A stretch of DNA of 64,000 nt from Armillaria gallica (GCA_037576215.1 JBANDB010000021.1:744001-808000), one strand, 5' to 3'; shown: positions 24,160 to 37,252, counted from the first letter of the stretch. Program-made: numbers and translations. The notes: a model not told the origin generated them from the sequence alone.

Positions 24160-25850
24160 ATGCCCGTATTCTCATTGCCACCAGAACTCCTAGCAAAGAT
24201 AGTTTTCGAGGTGGATCTCCTTTTTGGTGCTGTAAAAGTGTATCTAATACGAACTAGGCCCCTTTATCCGACCAAAAACGGCTTCGATCGGCATGTAAAC
24301 TCTTTTACGCGATAGCCACACCATTTGTTTTCGAAACTATCGTTATCGACTTCAAGAGGATGGGGTTTACTCCACTAAAGGCTCTAAATTATCTGAAGCA
24401 AATAGCTGAAGGTGCACAACTGGCCAGATATGCTAGAAGTGTGGTCTTCAAGTCAACTAGCACTTGGAGGAAGCCATTAAACCGGCTCTGGACTTCCATA
24501 AAGAATACCCAGGAAAGCAAGATGCACGGAAAGGGCATAGAAGAGCTGCTTCTAACTGCTATACCGCTTATGCAGTCGCTCCGCCACGTTATGTAAGTGC
24601 GGTTTTTATTCGAAACATTACTACGATGTTAAAGATCTGCGATAGCTGGGATAAATTCGATCCTGGAACGTTACACCCAGAAGCGATTCGTGAAATCGTC
24701 TTACGCCTCAGCAGTCTTCCCCTTCTCTTTGCCGTGTCTATCGACCAGTACCGGCCAAAATATAACATTCCTTTCGGTCTATTCTACAATCTTCGTGACC
24801 TTACCGTCAGGGAGGGCGCGACGATTGACGATGTCCCTTCTGTCATTGCCGATAGTCCACACCTTGTCAACCTCTCTATCGATCATGGTCTTCACCTAGA
24901 CAGCAACTTTAACCTCTCCGTTCTACATGTTATTTCGCTCTTCAACAAGTTCCCGCGTGGGCAGTTCAGTAATGTCCAGGCTCTAGATTTAAGCGGCCTG
25001 TGTGTCGATCTACCTCCATCTTCTATCCCATCACTCATCCCGCACCTGCTACATCTCACGAACCTCTCCATCTGGGGCTTCGTTTTACCGGCCGTGTTTT
25101 GGGATTACCTGTGTGATGCCAACATACATCTTGGATGCCTTTCACTCGATCCTTGCGAGGTAGGCCCCGCCTTGGCGCAATACCTATCTTCTTTCACTGG
25201 ATTGCGGCGGCTCTACATTTCCTTGCAAAAGCCGTCAGATCATAGCGAATACGTTGAGATGCATTCTTCTTCGTTCCTGCGTGTAATCCAGATGCACGCC
25301 CTCCACCTAACCGGGGTTCATATCTTACCTTCTGTTCCGGGGGGCCCATAATTGGCCATCTTCTACTGTGCATTAATCTCCGGAGCATCTCTGTTCGTGT
25401 CGACAACGACAGCGCCAGGGTAAAGGGTAGCAAGAATGTGGTTGCGAGTGACGCTTTCATGTCGCATAACTGTTCAAAACTGACACTCGGGAATAGCAAC
25501 AGCTTATACGTTGTCTGCATATCTGGAATTCTCTGGAATGGCTAGAAATCAAGGCCGTTGCCGACAGCTCCGATCACCCTTCCTATTACCAGGGTATTCC
25601 AGGGTATTTGCTTCGAAATATTCTTGCCGCATACTGTCTTCGTCCCACAGTCGCGATGCTCCAAATGAGTCTTAAAACGGATTTGGCCGAACTTCATATG
25701 AGGCAACACCCTCTGGAAAGTGACAAGTACGCCTTCCGACCGCAATATTTGACATTTGCGGGTAGGAAAGCCGCAAAAGAGCAGAAGAAGGGTCCAATAT
25801 TGGATGGCGACGACGACGTGGAATCGATCATGTTCAAACTGGTTAGATGA
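24160..25850 (+). pseudogene. Divergent F-box/LRR gene, frame-broken near its 3' end
   Basis: Starts MPVFSLPPELLAKIVFE at 24160. The second F-box half is RLRSACKLFYAIATPFVFE. The LRR exon runs from about 24650 (LRDLTVREGATIDDVPSVIA, SLIPHLLHLTNLSI). Near 25340 an indel in the segment that normally reads WCLDHPMLDALLLC makes the frame stop at 25351. The ancestral frame resumes (LLLCINLRSISVRVDNDSAR) and continues through a last exon to 25850 (AMLQMSLKTDLAELHMRQ). It differs from both the A/B/C and D/E/H/I/J subgroups. A truncated protein to 25351 could still be made. Confidence 0.65.
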
Positions 25851-26280
25851 TACAGCGATGTTATCCTAGGCGTAGCTCTCATTTCCGGGTCTAAGCCCGA
25901 GCTTCTGTGGTGTATATCCCACGGTGCTATACCGAAACGGACATGGTCCGGATAATATATACACGCTTTGTCCGTGATGATAGCGTTTGAAAAGAAGGAA
26001 GCGCTACGCGAGAAGAATGGAAGACTAAGTGGACTATTACCTGTCAATGGACATCATCCGGGGAATCTCGAGCTACACTAATTTAATTACTACGCACCAT
26101 CTAGATCCATCACATCCTCCACAAGAGTCTAAAGACGTGTACATACTGTCCCACTGAGTATCCGTCACCCTCAAGCTCTCCCATGGATTATAACCTCGTT
26201 CACCCAATCTCAGAGGTCACGATTAATTAACTGTGCATGCTTCCGTTCAGTAACCCACGAGGTTTTAATGACTGACTCGC
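25851..26280. other. Intergenic, no gene seen
   Basis: 3' flank between the divergent F-box gene and the convergent lectin gene. No motif recognised. Confidence 0.5.
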
Positions 26281-26858
26281 CTACTCACCACGCTCAAACC
26301 TCCATGTCTGGTGCAGGCCATTCCATTTGGTCCAGAGTGTAATCGGGTCACCTGGAACAGGGTCTCCGTAGTTCCACAAATCAAAGTTGTACGTCGTGTT
26401 TGGGACAAAAACACTATTATAGCTTATGAGTGAAAGGCGAGGATGTTCCGTTAGTGAGCGCTTACCGGAAGGTAGTCTGGTCGATCTCATCATGCCAAAT
26501 GTCCCACTCGAAAGGTTCAGCGACAGCTAAGAGCTTGGTGCCATTCCCAGAAGCACCTGCGAGCCCAAGGTACTGGCTCGAAGAGACTGAACGAAAAGTC
26601 CACGAGCGACCGGTCCATGTAAGGACCCACTGCATCAATTTAGGGAAGAACAAAAGGAGCTGAATTAAAGACAGAAGCATACCTGTTGGTTGGCACCGTT
26701 GTGGTCAGGGTATCCAATGACTACGTGTAACAAATTAGCGCGGAAGACGAAGGATAATTGCTCAACCTACTTGCTGTGTTATCCACACCAGAGAGGTCCA
26801 GGACCGTCCCTGATTTTGCGTTTCTTATCTTGTACGTGGAACCTGAGTCGACCGACAT
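26281..26858 (-). CDS. Ricin-B-type beta-trefoil lectin
   Basis: Four exons (26858-26771, 26720-26683, 26629-26466, 26413-26281) give 140 aa. The N-terminus (STYKIRNAKSGTVLDLSG) and the Q-x-W motifs NQQW and HQTW are the signature of the ricin-B/beta-trefoil carbohydrate-binding fold common in small agaricomycete lectins. The length fits a single trefoil domain without enzyme or signal peptide, so the protein is probably cytosolic. Related fungal lectins bind galactose-type glycans and some are toxic to nematodes or insects. Whether this one is cannot be read from the sequence. All splice junctions are GT-AG and the exon sum is divisible by three. Confidence 0.85.
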
Positions 26859-28193
26859 AGTTGGGGTGGCAGAAGAAACAATCGTGAGTAAGGATAGGAT
26901 GAATGCTTGCTCTTTTATAGGAGAGCACCACCTATGTCATCGTGGATTACACCATGACGATGACGGGCTATTCGGACGTCATTCGAGGAGATTCGATTTC
27001 ACTCCAAACACTGACAGGAATGAATGAGCAGCAACGACGATAGAGTGGCGATTGACAATATTGAAGCTTAGGTGGAGCCATCGAAGGCCGTGCTATCGGC
27101 GCGGCTTCAATGCATTCAGCTCACTCGTAGTGGAATATTAAAGGGTAATTGATCTTCTCTGATTGTGAAAGATAGAAGGAATGCCTCATTGCGGCGGATT
27201 GCGCGCGAAAAAGAACCAGAAATTGAATTCCTGGCACCATCACGTGATTGCGCCTCGCGATCCGCGGATCAACCAGGCTGTTCGAAGGGTCTCGATCTCG
27301 TTGAACTGAGAGCAGCGGGTGAAATGAACACAACCAAATAGCTCCGAGTCTTCAGAAACGTGTGCTGTATGCTTCGGCGATCCAAATGATCCAACAAGCT
27401 CCACTTCAAGTAGCGATCACTGGCGTGGGCTCTGACAGAAAGCTCAGTTACGTACAACTCTGAAATAGTGAACCTGCACACTCCTGCACGGTGGACCCGG
27501 ATAAGCACCACTAAGTACAAGAAGGAGGACGGGGAATTGCTGATGATGGTGGCGGATACGAATCAGGGGGGAAGCATCCTGATGTACACGTGTTCACGGA
27601 CGAATAGGACCGCTCCGAACGCTTCCATTGATCACCGAGAAGATTGAACAGCCTACCTCAGCCTACCTGAATCCTGTACCGGTTTGAATTTACGCCCCCA
27701 CAGCTGTTTCACGCCCAATTACGCTGACAGCCTTTCGCTATTATACGAGGCTCATTGTTGTCTGAAGTTGTTGTATTAATCTCGACTAGAAATTTCTTGA
27801 TACAGAATGAAATATGATACCAAATTGCTTTCAACTCAAGCGACAAAGCAGTTCATTCGCTTAGCCCGTACCGGTAGACACCTCGTGGTATGATGCCTCT
27901 TCTCAGCATGGATGTTGCTTTCCGGAAGCGATTCAATCCACATGGTGATCAGATGCTTTTCAAGATAATCAACATTGGCCTAGCGATCGGCAGCTAGGTT
28001 GGCATAGAGAAACATCAAGGGTTGGGATGTTGGCGGAAAGATAACCGAACGAGTCGATCAGTTATATTTTGATCGGACGAGCACTCAGCACCCGTACGTG
28101 TTGCCATGTGACCACTTACACGCTCACCCGAGAACTTGAACCTAGCGGTGCCAAAATATCGCAGTACTAACTAGGGCACATCAGCTCGTTTGG
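26859..28193. other. Intergenic, no gene seen
   Basis: Only short unsupported frames. The upstream region of the lectin gene lies at its left end, and the first solo LTR with its target-site duplication at its right end. Confidence 0.45.
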
Positions 28194-28400
28194 TGTTGTA
28201 ACTATAACAGTGGGAGGCTTGCAGTAGGTGAATATACTGAATTATTAGCTACTAGAGCTCGGAACGAGCTCCTTAAATACTACAGAATGTATCTAGAATA
28301 TTCTACTAAAGTACCTAAAAATATCCAAGTATCGTGACAAATGAGTAAGCCGAATGTTCGGGAATCTTCCGGCATAAGCTTGAAGTTGCAAATCCCAACA
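28194..28400. mobile_element. Solo LTR, copy 1 (207 bp)
   Basis: Begins TGTTG and ends CAACA (5-bp terminal inverted repeat, canonical TG...CA LTR ends). It is flanked by a perfect 5-bp target duplication TTTGG (28189-28193 and 28401-28405). It matches the element at 58873-59079 over its full length with four substitutions, all in the first 60 bp. Inside is a palindrome GAGCTCG-GAA-CGAGCTC (28255-28271). No internal retroelement genes are present, so this is the product of LTR-LTR recombination. Confidence 0.9.
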
Positions 28401-28405
28401 TTTGG

Positions 28406-29125
28406 TTAGAATATGGACACCGCCATATCGTGAGCTTGCTCCCATATATAGAAGACGACCGGTTACAGGTCTACATGAACCGAAGGCCCTGCCAGTGATC
28501 TTGCCACATGCATCATCCGGTCGATACAATTTTACGACCGCTTGAAAGGCTCCGGCACGGCGGCACGCAAACAAGCTTCTAATAACAATCGAAAAATAGC
28601 CAGGGACAAAATGCTTCTATAATGTAGGTCTCGTGCAATAGCCATGGATACCACCTGCCTTTCATCGACAATTCGTCGATCATCTTTTGTGACATCGTAG
28701 ATGCACGACCTTGTCTGGTGAAGTACGCCTATCAGTATTCAGGATCTTCTTTCATCTATTCAGCATCTATTGGTACACTTACTCGGGCATGGCAAAAATA
28801 AAAAGCGATGTACCAAAGATATATATATATATATAGTACTTAGTTATCCCTCCGCTCCTTGGACCTCTTCTAATGCGCCATCTCAGATAGCAGCCATGTG
28901 AGAATGGACGCAAAAATAGGTCTGAGGCTCTACCTTCCATCTGCAATGGCATTGTAGATCCGCAAACTCGTCTTGTAAACTGCACTTATAAAGGATCTCC
29001 TTCCGTCTATGGTTCTATTTGCTGTCGTGTCTACGGGATGGAGAAAGTAAACTACCCTCATTTCTATCTACTTAGTACATGTAATCAAGTATGATCTCTA
29101 GGATCATAACCGTGGTGTCAGCGGC
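28406..29125. repeat. Intergenic with AT microsatellite and a diverged tandem module
   Basis: An (AT)n run lies at about 28818-28836. Two diverged copies of a ~65-bp module sit about 255 bp apart (near 28690-28760 and 28945-29015). On the minus strand they read roughly RSCIYDVTKDDRR and TSLRIYNAIADGR. Stops separate them and no gene can be assembled. The 3' end of the 7TM gene follows. Confidence 0.35.
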
Positions 29126-30391
29126 TTATACGACTTCAACACTTTTTGCCATAGTGATAAATATCACGTCGCCCTTCTCCGCAGAAGTAACACTTCCCTC
29201 CATCTTCGACTTTGATAGGCGCTGCAGAGACCTCGGATGCATGCTGTTACATGGTGAATACAGATCTGGGTTCCTAGACGCAACCCGAAGGAGAATCAAA
29301 GTCGGCGCGATTCCCTGCCCCCAATCCCTAGTCAATCTTCTCTTCATGTGCGGAAAATACCTAACTTACGGTAACCGAAGCAAGAAGCACTTGCGTATAA
29401 TTGCTGTATGGACTATTTGTCGCCAAGAAAGGGATGAAGACCGCCAGTGCAACGACGTAGAATGCAGCCGATTCTACCATGATCTCTATGACTTTGTGAT
29501 ATGGATTCGGTGCAAAACGTAGAGATTTCCCGGCCGTGTTTGCTCGAACCAACCGAAAGACAATGAGCATAGTACAGATCACCGTCGTGGAGAGTGTCAT
29601 GCTGTAGTATGCTATCCCCCAGTTTATGGAGTCGCTCCCCCAGGGAGTCACAGGTTTCCCCTGCGCATCGGTCAACGGTGTCAGCTCCTGAATCAAGAAG
29701 ATTATATCAAAAACTGAGAGCGGTGAGTACCTGAGTTCGTTCAGGTGGATTCTGACTACTTACTGGTTCCGCATAACGTGCACAGAGAGGGAAGGACTAC
29801 GATCCTCCAATTCTTTCCCCAGATAATCCAGCACCTCCATATCTGCTCCAAAGGTCACTACAGCACCGGGAGTCAAGCAAGATACGTACAATAATGCAAT
29901 CCGCGGTGAGTATATTGATGCCCGCGACAATACTACTGATCGTCGGAACCCACAATGGACCACCAGCGACCAGCGAGTCTGTGAGGGCGAAAAACCTAGT
30001 TTCCTCGGTACCGCCATTGACGATGAATGCCCGCCGGGCATAGAACCACCTCACGGCCAAATGCATCGTAGCCATGATGTACATGAGCGTCGAAATCCCA
30101 GCAAGGACCTTTGTCTGGCTCCTATGGGCAGTGCTACTCGACACTATGACCTTTAAGGTTCAGTTGTGTATGCAAGGTACAACAACGTACATATCCTCCA
30201 CAGTGCGACGGCGAGCAAAGCCGTGTACATTCCTACACCATGATAAGTACGTCGAGTTGGGAGACTCTAGTTAGTGAGACGAGAATCTTACCATGTGTCA
30301 GGGATTCGATGATGACCCCATTGAACCAAGCGTCGGACATCTGTGTTGCGAGTACTTGGATTGATGAAAATTCTGGAAGTGTCTGAGACAT
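29126..30391 (-). CDS. Seven-helix membrane protein (fungal family, function unknown)
   Basis: Six exons (30391-30292, 30232-30191, 30143-29890, 29842-29764, 29713-29370, 29314-29126) encode 335 aa. Hydrophobic segments occur about every 35-45 residues, including GMYTALLAVALW, VLAGISTLMYIMATMHLAV, ILTADCIIIWRCWIIWG, IVVLPSLCTLCGTIF and AAFYVVALAVFIPFLA. The TADC-x-x-x-WR-x-W-x-x-WG motif after the third segment is typical of a very large agaricomycete 7TM family without proven ligands. The hydrophilic C-terminus (after GIAPTLILLRV) would be cytosolic. Two further GT-AG pairs upstream (about 30617-30661 and 30430-30466) may be introns of a 5' leader. Role unknown; receptor-like function is only a guess. 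Confidence 0.75.
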
Positions 30392-31250
30392 CGTGCGCTG
30401 GACTCTAGACTATTTGGTGCTGGGAAAACTGAAAAATGGGTGGTTTGAAAGTTTAAAGACGTACAAAAGAGTTCGGAACTTATGAATAGCTGTGAAAGTG
30501 ACTTATCCCTCGTGACACAACCATCATTCCTGTATACCGATCTGACTTCTCGAGGTATAGGGATACTTGCCAAGTCCATGAAGGGAGTGCTGGTGCTGCT
30601 GTGGGAACGGCAATATCTAAGTTAGTAGGATGACGATCCGTGCGCGTGAAGAGAAGACTTACTATTCTCATCCTCAGAGACGATTTTGATATGATGTGAT
30701 CCAAGAACTCCCAATCTTACCAGGTCTTGATATTCTTGTTTTCAGAGATGATTTTGGCCTCAGACATCTCCTAGGTAACATATTGTATCAATACTTTCAT
30801 ATCTACTGGGGTATGTATATTGACACCTGTAAGATGATAAACGGAACAAGATCAATGTCGGGAAATGCATACCCGTGATGAACCCCACTTCATTTGAGGT
30901 AAATATAGGCAACCTCGAGGAATCCAAAGCGACAATCATCGCAACCGCTTAGTTCCACTTTAGATTTGCTATATTATTCAAGCTGAGTTCCACAAGAAGT
31001 CGAAGAGATGAAACCCTGAGATAGAGTCTCTGACTTTCGTTTTATGATCGGCATCATGAGGGATGCATACACGAGTACTATACGTGGAAACATAACTCGA
31101 CTACTATGATAACGCATTCCCTAGAACTGTAGCCATATCGAGTAGAACTCTGTACCGAAATAGGATGGGTCCGACCAATATAAAGCAGAGGGCAAGTCGA
31201 TTGATAGACACAGATATTATTACCCAGAACACGCACAACATTCCTGGAGA
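30392..31250. other. Divergent promoter region
   Basis: Lies between the 7TM gene (-) and the small secreted peptide gene (+). Its left part may hold spliced 5' leader exons of the 7TM gene. No other coding frame is supported. Confidence 0.4.
31179..31184 (+). promoter_or_regulatory. TATA box of the small secreted peptide gene
   Basis: TATAAA located 67 bp before the start codon at 31251, a normal spacing for a fungal TATA promoter with a short leader. Confidence 0.5.
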
Positions 31251-31465
31251 ATGAACCGCCTCATTTTATTTCTCGTCGGTGCTTGTTCCATGACTGTGAG
31301 TATTAATTCGACGTCTCGAACTCGAACAGACAATGAACATGACCATTGTGACAGATGTCTTGCACGGGCCTACCTATCCCAGAACCCTGCAACAAAGGCC
31401 TATGCTTTGAATATCCAGGCATCGCGCATGATCCTGAACCAAGCTCCACAGAGATATGTCAATAG
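31251..31465 (+). CDS. Small cysteine-containing secreted peptide (candidate)
   Basis: Two exons (31251-31295 and 31355-31465) joined by a GTGAGT...ACAG intron encode 51 aa. Exon 1 is a hydrophobic leader (MNRLILFLVGACSMT) consistent with a signal peptide. Exon 2 encodes a short polar peptide with four cysteines (in SCTG, PCNKG, LCFEY and EICQ). Reading through the intron instead gives a 76-aa product without this cysteine pattern. The strong splice sites, the signal-like N-terminus and a TATA box 67 bp upstream all support a real gene. Such peptides are commonly called small secreted proteins in fungi. No family recognised. Confidence 0.5.
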
Positions 31466-33972
31466 ACACCATAGAACCTGACGCGTCTCAGTGTGGAGAG
31501 GACTATAACTGATTGAGGTCGTTATCAGATAGAAAGGTGGCAGATAATTATAGGGGTGAAGTTGTGGATGGAAGGAGGGCTTTGATTCAGGCTGCAATGA
31601 TAATGTTTTGATCTTTCGTTGGCTGCATTATACGTATGAATCCCGCCATTGGAGTTAGCACGAGGCCACCCGTCGCTCTAATAACCAGCGTCATGGCCAA
31701 CCTGACAGGTGTACTTATCACCCACTGCTTCGAAATCACTGCGAAGAGATATCATACCCGAGTGCTGCACCGGTTCGGATCGACTTTACTGCAAATGATG
31801 CCAGCCCGATTCTTATCCGCAGCAGGTCACTTCGGTCACTTCGATGCTACAGCGCGGGGTCCATTGTTGCCTGATGGAATGATATCAGTTTTCAGGTAAT
31901 CGTTCAGAGTCGTATGAGACGCACAACACCAGGAGTAGCCTATAACATTGTCAACGGCGCTGCCGTTAGGATAAAGCGACTCTTAAGCGGATTGGATAGA
32001 TCTCATAATCGATCTCGTAGATGAAGGGTACTCTTCGTGCCTGCGGGCCATGAGCCGTTAAAATAAGTATACTGTTCCACAGGTAGCACACTGATGGATA
32101 CAAGAGAGAGATAAAGAATGATGAGGATACTATTGAACATAGGAATTCAAAGATCAGCACGTCTGAAGCACTAGGGAGGTAGAGTACCACCAATATATAA
32201 GTCTCTGGTTACAGATGCAAGGTTTCGAAGCTTATCATGACACTGACAGTCAGTCGCCGGTTGAAATATTCAACGGAATCACTTACGTGTTTGAAGGTTT
32301 CTTAGTATATAAGTGGTTAGCACCCATGTCATGTGTAACTATTTCTGCTACTCACTTCGTTTGATTCCAGTCCCGCAATCGAAATCGAGAAGTCGAAGAG
32401 TACCACAAGGAGGCTCTTCTTCATGGGTCAAGAGTTCATGGAGATATAAAACAGGTGATCGATGTAATAGCTACCCAAGCTTGAATAGACATGCGGTTTC
32501 ATACATACCGATGGAAAAAGTCAATCTCCGTCCTCCATGGAGAGTGACAGAATCTGGTCAGCGGGCTTGACCATAACTTGGCATCTGCAACAATGTATAG
32601 GCAAAACACGAACTTTGAGGACTGGATTTGAACCAAAAGACTGTCATTTCCAAAGGTTCGGCCATCGAGGGCAGGGATGCAGTAACATTAGTAACGATCA
32701 GAGTAGCGATTTGCGGGTTGATTTAGCAGGGTGACGCGACCCTGACTGCAACTCGCAGATATGGTGTCACTATAGTCAGGCTGGCATTATAAGCAATCAC
32801 CCAAATTCGAAACAACGCGCTGGTAAATGAGCTTACAGTATGAGAACTTTGCTTACGTGCGGTTTCCAGACTACCAACAACCTGCTTAGTGCTCCTTCGC
32901 CTTGAGGCTTCTCAATATGTTTAGCCCACACTTTGATACAACCCTGGGTAATGTTAGAGGGGCACGATGATATAGAACCCGTTGAAGCCCTTACTTTTTA
33001 CTGGTGAGCACTGGTCAACCGTCAGGAGTGTTGACTCGGAGTAAGAAACACATGCTCAGGTCAAGTCGGGACCTCTGAATTTTCAAAACTTTAAGTTCGC
33101 GTGCTCGTTAGAGATGATCAAGAAATGATGGACATGGAGAGAATTATAATTAAAGTACAATTGAACTTCGGGCGGCAAAAAGCCGCTACTAACCGCTGGC
33201 TCCTCGGACCGGTTGACTTTAGTCACATCGTGACCAAATCGTGACTGACGACTGACCACGACACTCTTGCGACAGTCAAGATTGACTGAAATCTCTCGAT
33301 ACGCAAAACCCCTCGCCCCTCTGCATTTATATCGTAACTCCGCATCTCTCGTGGTATATGATAGTTTCAACACACGAAAATTACACTCTGTGAAATTTCA
33401 GAGCTAAACCTTCAGGTCTTGTTCAGGCCTTCGCTTAGAATGGCAGTACGGTAGTCGTCCAAAAAGAGGGGACGCAAAGATCATGACAGCTGTAAGAACA
33501 AAGTTTGAGAAGTTTACGGACATATTTTTCCCAAACAAATCGCGAAGGTTCACCTGTCACCTCGTACTGACGCAGTAAGTTTACTTGGTTTCTGTACGCA
33601 TCAGCAGAGGTTAGAACTGATTGAAAGATTGTAAATACAGACAGCTTCGCGTACGTATGCTGTAGTTCTCGCTATTGCACGCGTTGAGGTCCACATGCAA
33701 TGCATTTCGATAAACATACCCCCTTTCTAAATTATATCGCTATATGGAGCTTTTGCGCACACGGTGCGAGAAATTCACACAACGCCTGAGAATCTGATAC
33801 CCTCGGGGTTCTCGACCATTCATCTCCTCACGGAAGCGGATGCAATATGACGGTGTTCCATGTATAGCCGATATTCCTTTAAGGCATACACTCCCACTGC
33901 AGCAGGAATGGAGGCCAGCGATTCCAATATCCTATATATACTCTGTCGACAGACGCTATCAGTCGTTCACCC
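31466..33972. other. 2.5-kb gap without recognisable gene
   Basis: Frames at 31636-31899, 32313-32570 and 33083-33373 show no motif or splice pattern. The last ~100 bp are the upstream region of the OPT transporter gene. Confidence 0.45.
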
Positions 33973-36900
33973 ATGGAGTCTTTTGGTACTGAACGCAGCC
34001 GATCCTTTCACTCGGACGAAAAGGGCTCCCCCATCGACGAGAAGAGGGCTTCAGCTGATGTAGTCACCGATGTCTCTTTCCAAGGAGATGTCTACGACGA
34101 CTTGCGCGTCATCGATATGGGTGAAGACGGGAAGGAGCGTCCCATTGGTATCCCTCTTTCTTTACCACCGTTCAAGATCTAACTAGATTGTATAGAAACC
34201 GACATGGACGTCGCCACCCGTCTTATCTCCCTAGAGGACGACCCTACCCTTCCAGCATCTACATTTCGCATGTGGTTCCTCGGTATCGGGCTGTCATGCT
34301 TCGGTGCCGTTCTTGGCCAGATATTTGTAAGGGCCGCCTCGACGCTGTGATAATATGTACCTGACGCGACTTAGTACTTCCGGCCGCAAACAGTGTTCGT
34401 TTCACAGTTGTTTCTTCAAATCCTAGGATACATACTTGGCATCGCTCTGGAAACCATCATACCCGGGCCGGGAAATCCTATTGAGAGCCTCAAGACAAGG
34501 GATACGGCTTTTTGGAGGTTCATGAATCCTGGTCCTTTCAGTAAGTGACTTTCCTTGGATTATCTTGGCAGGCTTAGACTAAATGTCTTTCAGATATCAA
34601 GGAACATGTCGCAACAACTATCTTCTCTACAACCGCAGCGGAATCCGCCCTCGCCATCAGCATATTTGCCGCAGATGATTTGTACTACAACATTCAGGTA
34701 CGTGACATCAATCCGCCAAGCAGACTGCCATCGTCTAATGGACTCGTAGCCCAACGCCGCAGTGGGCATCTTCACTCTCATTGGAAGTCAACTCATCGGA
34801 TACGGACTAGGCGGCATAATGCGCTCATTCCTTGTCTACCCCACTTACATTGTCTTCCCCAACCTGCTCCCCACCGTACAGCTGTTCGACGCCCTTCATA
34901 GAGGCAAGAAGATTTTTCTCCAGAAGAAGCGCGTCCGGTTCTTTTGGAGTATCTTCATTGCAATCTTTGTCTGGGAATGGTTCCCAGAGTATATAGCCCC
35001 GACCCTGACGGGGATCAGTGTCTTTTGTTTAGCGAAAAGGGACAGTGCTTGGTTTACGAGGATTTTCGGTAAGGGAGGATCAATTTTCATTACAGAATCG
35101 TTCTGATACAGGGTGATCAGGTGGCGCTGCGGGCAATGAAGGACTTGGGATGTTTGCATTGTGTTTCGATTGGAACTATGTAGGTTCTGGCGGAGGAAGC
35201 ATGGGCGCATTGTACGTTTTCTATTGCTTGGGTTCAGCTCAAATATTTACATGGTTCAGGTTCACGCCCATCTCGACGCAGCTATCTTTATATTTCGGAA
35301 CAATGATCTGCATGTTAGCATCTTGTTCCTTTGTACGGGTGAACCTAAATAACCGCTTTTCCATGTAGAATTGCTTTTTGTGCCTGCTACGCTCGCAACA
35401 CCTGGAGCGGCCAGAATTTCCCGTTCCTATCGCAGGCACTCTTCTACGAGAACGGAACGCTGTACGATCAGCTCAGCATTCTGAACGAAGACTTTAGATT
35501 GGACCCGGCGAAATTGGCGGTCCAGGTGAACTTCTTTCACGCTATTGTTGATCTTGCGGTTGAACTATCTCAGGGTCTCCCATGGTTCGCCAGCTCTCAA
35601 GTCCTCACAAAGATCGGCAACAACCTAGCCATCGGCGCGACAGTCATGCATGTCGTGTTGTGGTACGGTAAGGATATTATCGAGGTCATCAAGAAATACA
35701 AGGTAACAAACCCTAGCATCCCGTCTCTTCAATTTTCTGACAGCGCACCCAGAACGGCGAAAGTTACGATCCCCACTTGGAGAAGATGAAGGTATACCGT
35801 GAGGTCCCGATGTGGTGGTACATAGCCATCTTCTTGGGAAGCTTCGCCATGGCTATGGCTACCGTGTACACCAGTGACTCCGGACTTCCGTGGTGGGGCT
35901 TGATTGTCGGTACGTGATTTATCTCCAATTACATGCAGTCTTGCTATACGACTTTCTCTAGCGATCATCATCTCAGCGGTCTTCCTCCCCTTCGTCGTTA
36001 CAGTATACGCAATCACCGGCTTCGTGCCGGATATCCAGAGTCTTGTTCAAGTGCGTCGTCTGCATCAGTCACCTATATATTAAGCCTCATCACCATGTCG
36101 TAGATCATTGGCGCATCGATGATGCCCGGAAGTCCTCAGACAAACATGTATTTCACGCTCTACGGCTCCAACACCCTCAGTCAAGCTCGTGGGCTCATCA
36201 GAGATCTCAAAATGGTGGGCCCACCCTCGATGATTTTCGTCCCGTCTTACCTCTCTTAAAGGGACAATACACTAAACTACCTCCTCGCGTCACTTTCGTG
36301 GTTCAAGCAGCTGGAACAGTCGTGGTACGCAATTCTTGGTCACGCCGTCCCGGACCTTGGTCTCATTAACCATGGCAACAGGGCGGTCTCTTGAACTACG
36401 TCATTATGAAAGTTATCATTGCAGCCCACCGGGAAATACTCCTCGACGTGCAAGGAAACAATGTGGTGCGTCACCCCATTTTGTCATCACAGCAAGATCC
36501 GTCTAGTAATGCACAGTATAGTGGTCCGGTCAGCAGGTCCAGGTACAGCTCTATCAATGTCCCGATAGATAGAGACACTGAACTTGGGAAAAACAGTCCT
36601 TTAACAGCGACGCCGTATCTTGGGGAGCACTAGGCAAAGAGCTCTATTCTCCGAGTGGTCGATACGGTGTGAGTACTCTGCAAGCCTATATATCTGCTAA
36701 TCTCACGCGCGAACAGATTGTACCACTATCTATCCTGATCGGCCTCGCGGCGCCCATCCCATTCTGGCTTATCCATCGTCGATACCCAAAATTAGGCGCC
36801 AATCACGTCGTGACGCCTATCCTTTGCTGTGAGATACTTTTGTAGTATGGGTCTAATCATCTAATGCTTCTTCTAGGGACGCTCGGATATCTCAGTGTCG

Positions 36901-37252
36901 GGATCAACACATCTGTATTCACGACCTTTTGCTTGGCGGTGTTCTCGCAGTATTATCTCCGGCGATACCGTCCCGGATGGTTCAGAAAATACAACTTCCT
37001 CATGTCCGCGGCGTTGGACGGTGGCACGCAGGTATGTCTGTCTGGGTGGCTATCATGAGCTATATTCACTGACCGGCTGCAGGTTATGGTGTTTGTCTTT
37101 ACGTTCGCCGTTGGAGGTGGTTCCGGTACGGTGGTCAACATGCCCAATTGGGCGTTGGTATGTAGCCCAAATGCAATGATACTCGTTGGTATGCTGATAA
37201 TACCCTCTAGAATCCGACTGGTAATCCAGATTATTGCAAGAGGCTCACTTAA
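33973..37252 (+). CDS. OPT-family oligopeptide transporter
   Basis: Multi-exon gene with at least twelve GT-AG introns, encoding a membrane protein of roughly 750 aa. It starts MESFGTERSRSFHSDEKG at 33973 with a charged cytosolic N-terminus. OPT landmarks follow: NPGPFNIKEHVATTIFSTTAA, the long transmembrane series (FRMWFLGIGLSCFGAVLGQI, AVGIFTLIGSQLIGYGLGG), KLPPRVTFVVQAAGT (the KIPPR-type motif), PFWLIHRRYPKLG, and the C-terminal NPTGNPDYCKRLT ending at 37252. The gene appears complete. It would import small peptides or related substrates by proton symport at the plasma membrane. It is convergent with the SDR gene, 172 bp apart. Confidence 0.9.

Noticed and set aside
31636..31899. 87-aa open frame
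   Set aside because: No motif or conserved neighbour; length is within chance expectation.
32580..32680. Possible antisense tRNA (GGATTTGAACC-like T-loop)
   Set aside because: No matching acceptor, D or anticodon stems around it.
34590..36016. Minus-strand open frames over the OPT gene
   Set aside because: Shadows of a clear multi-exon plus-strand transporter gene.
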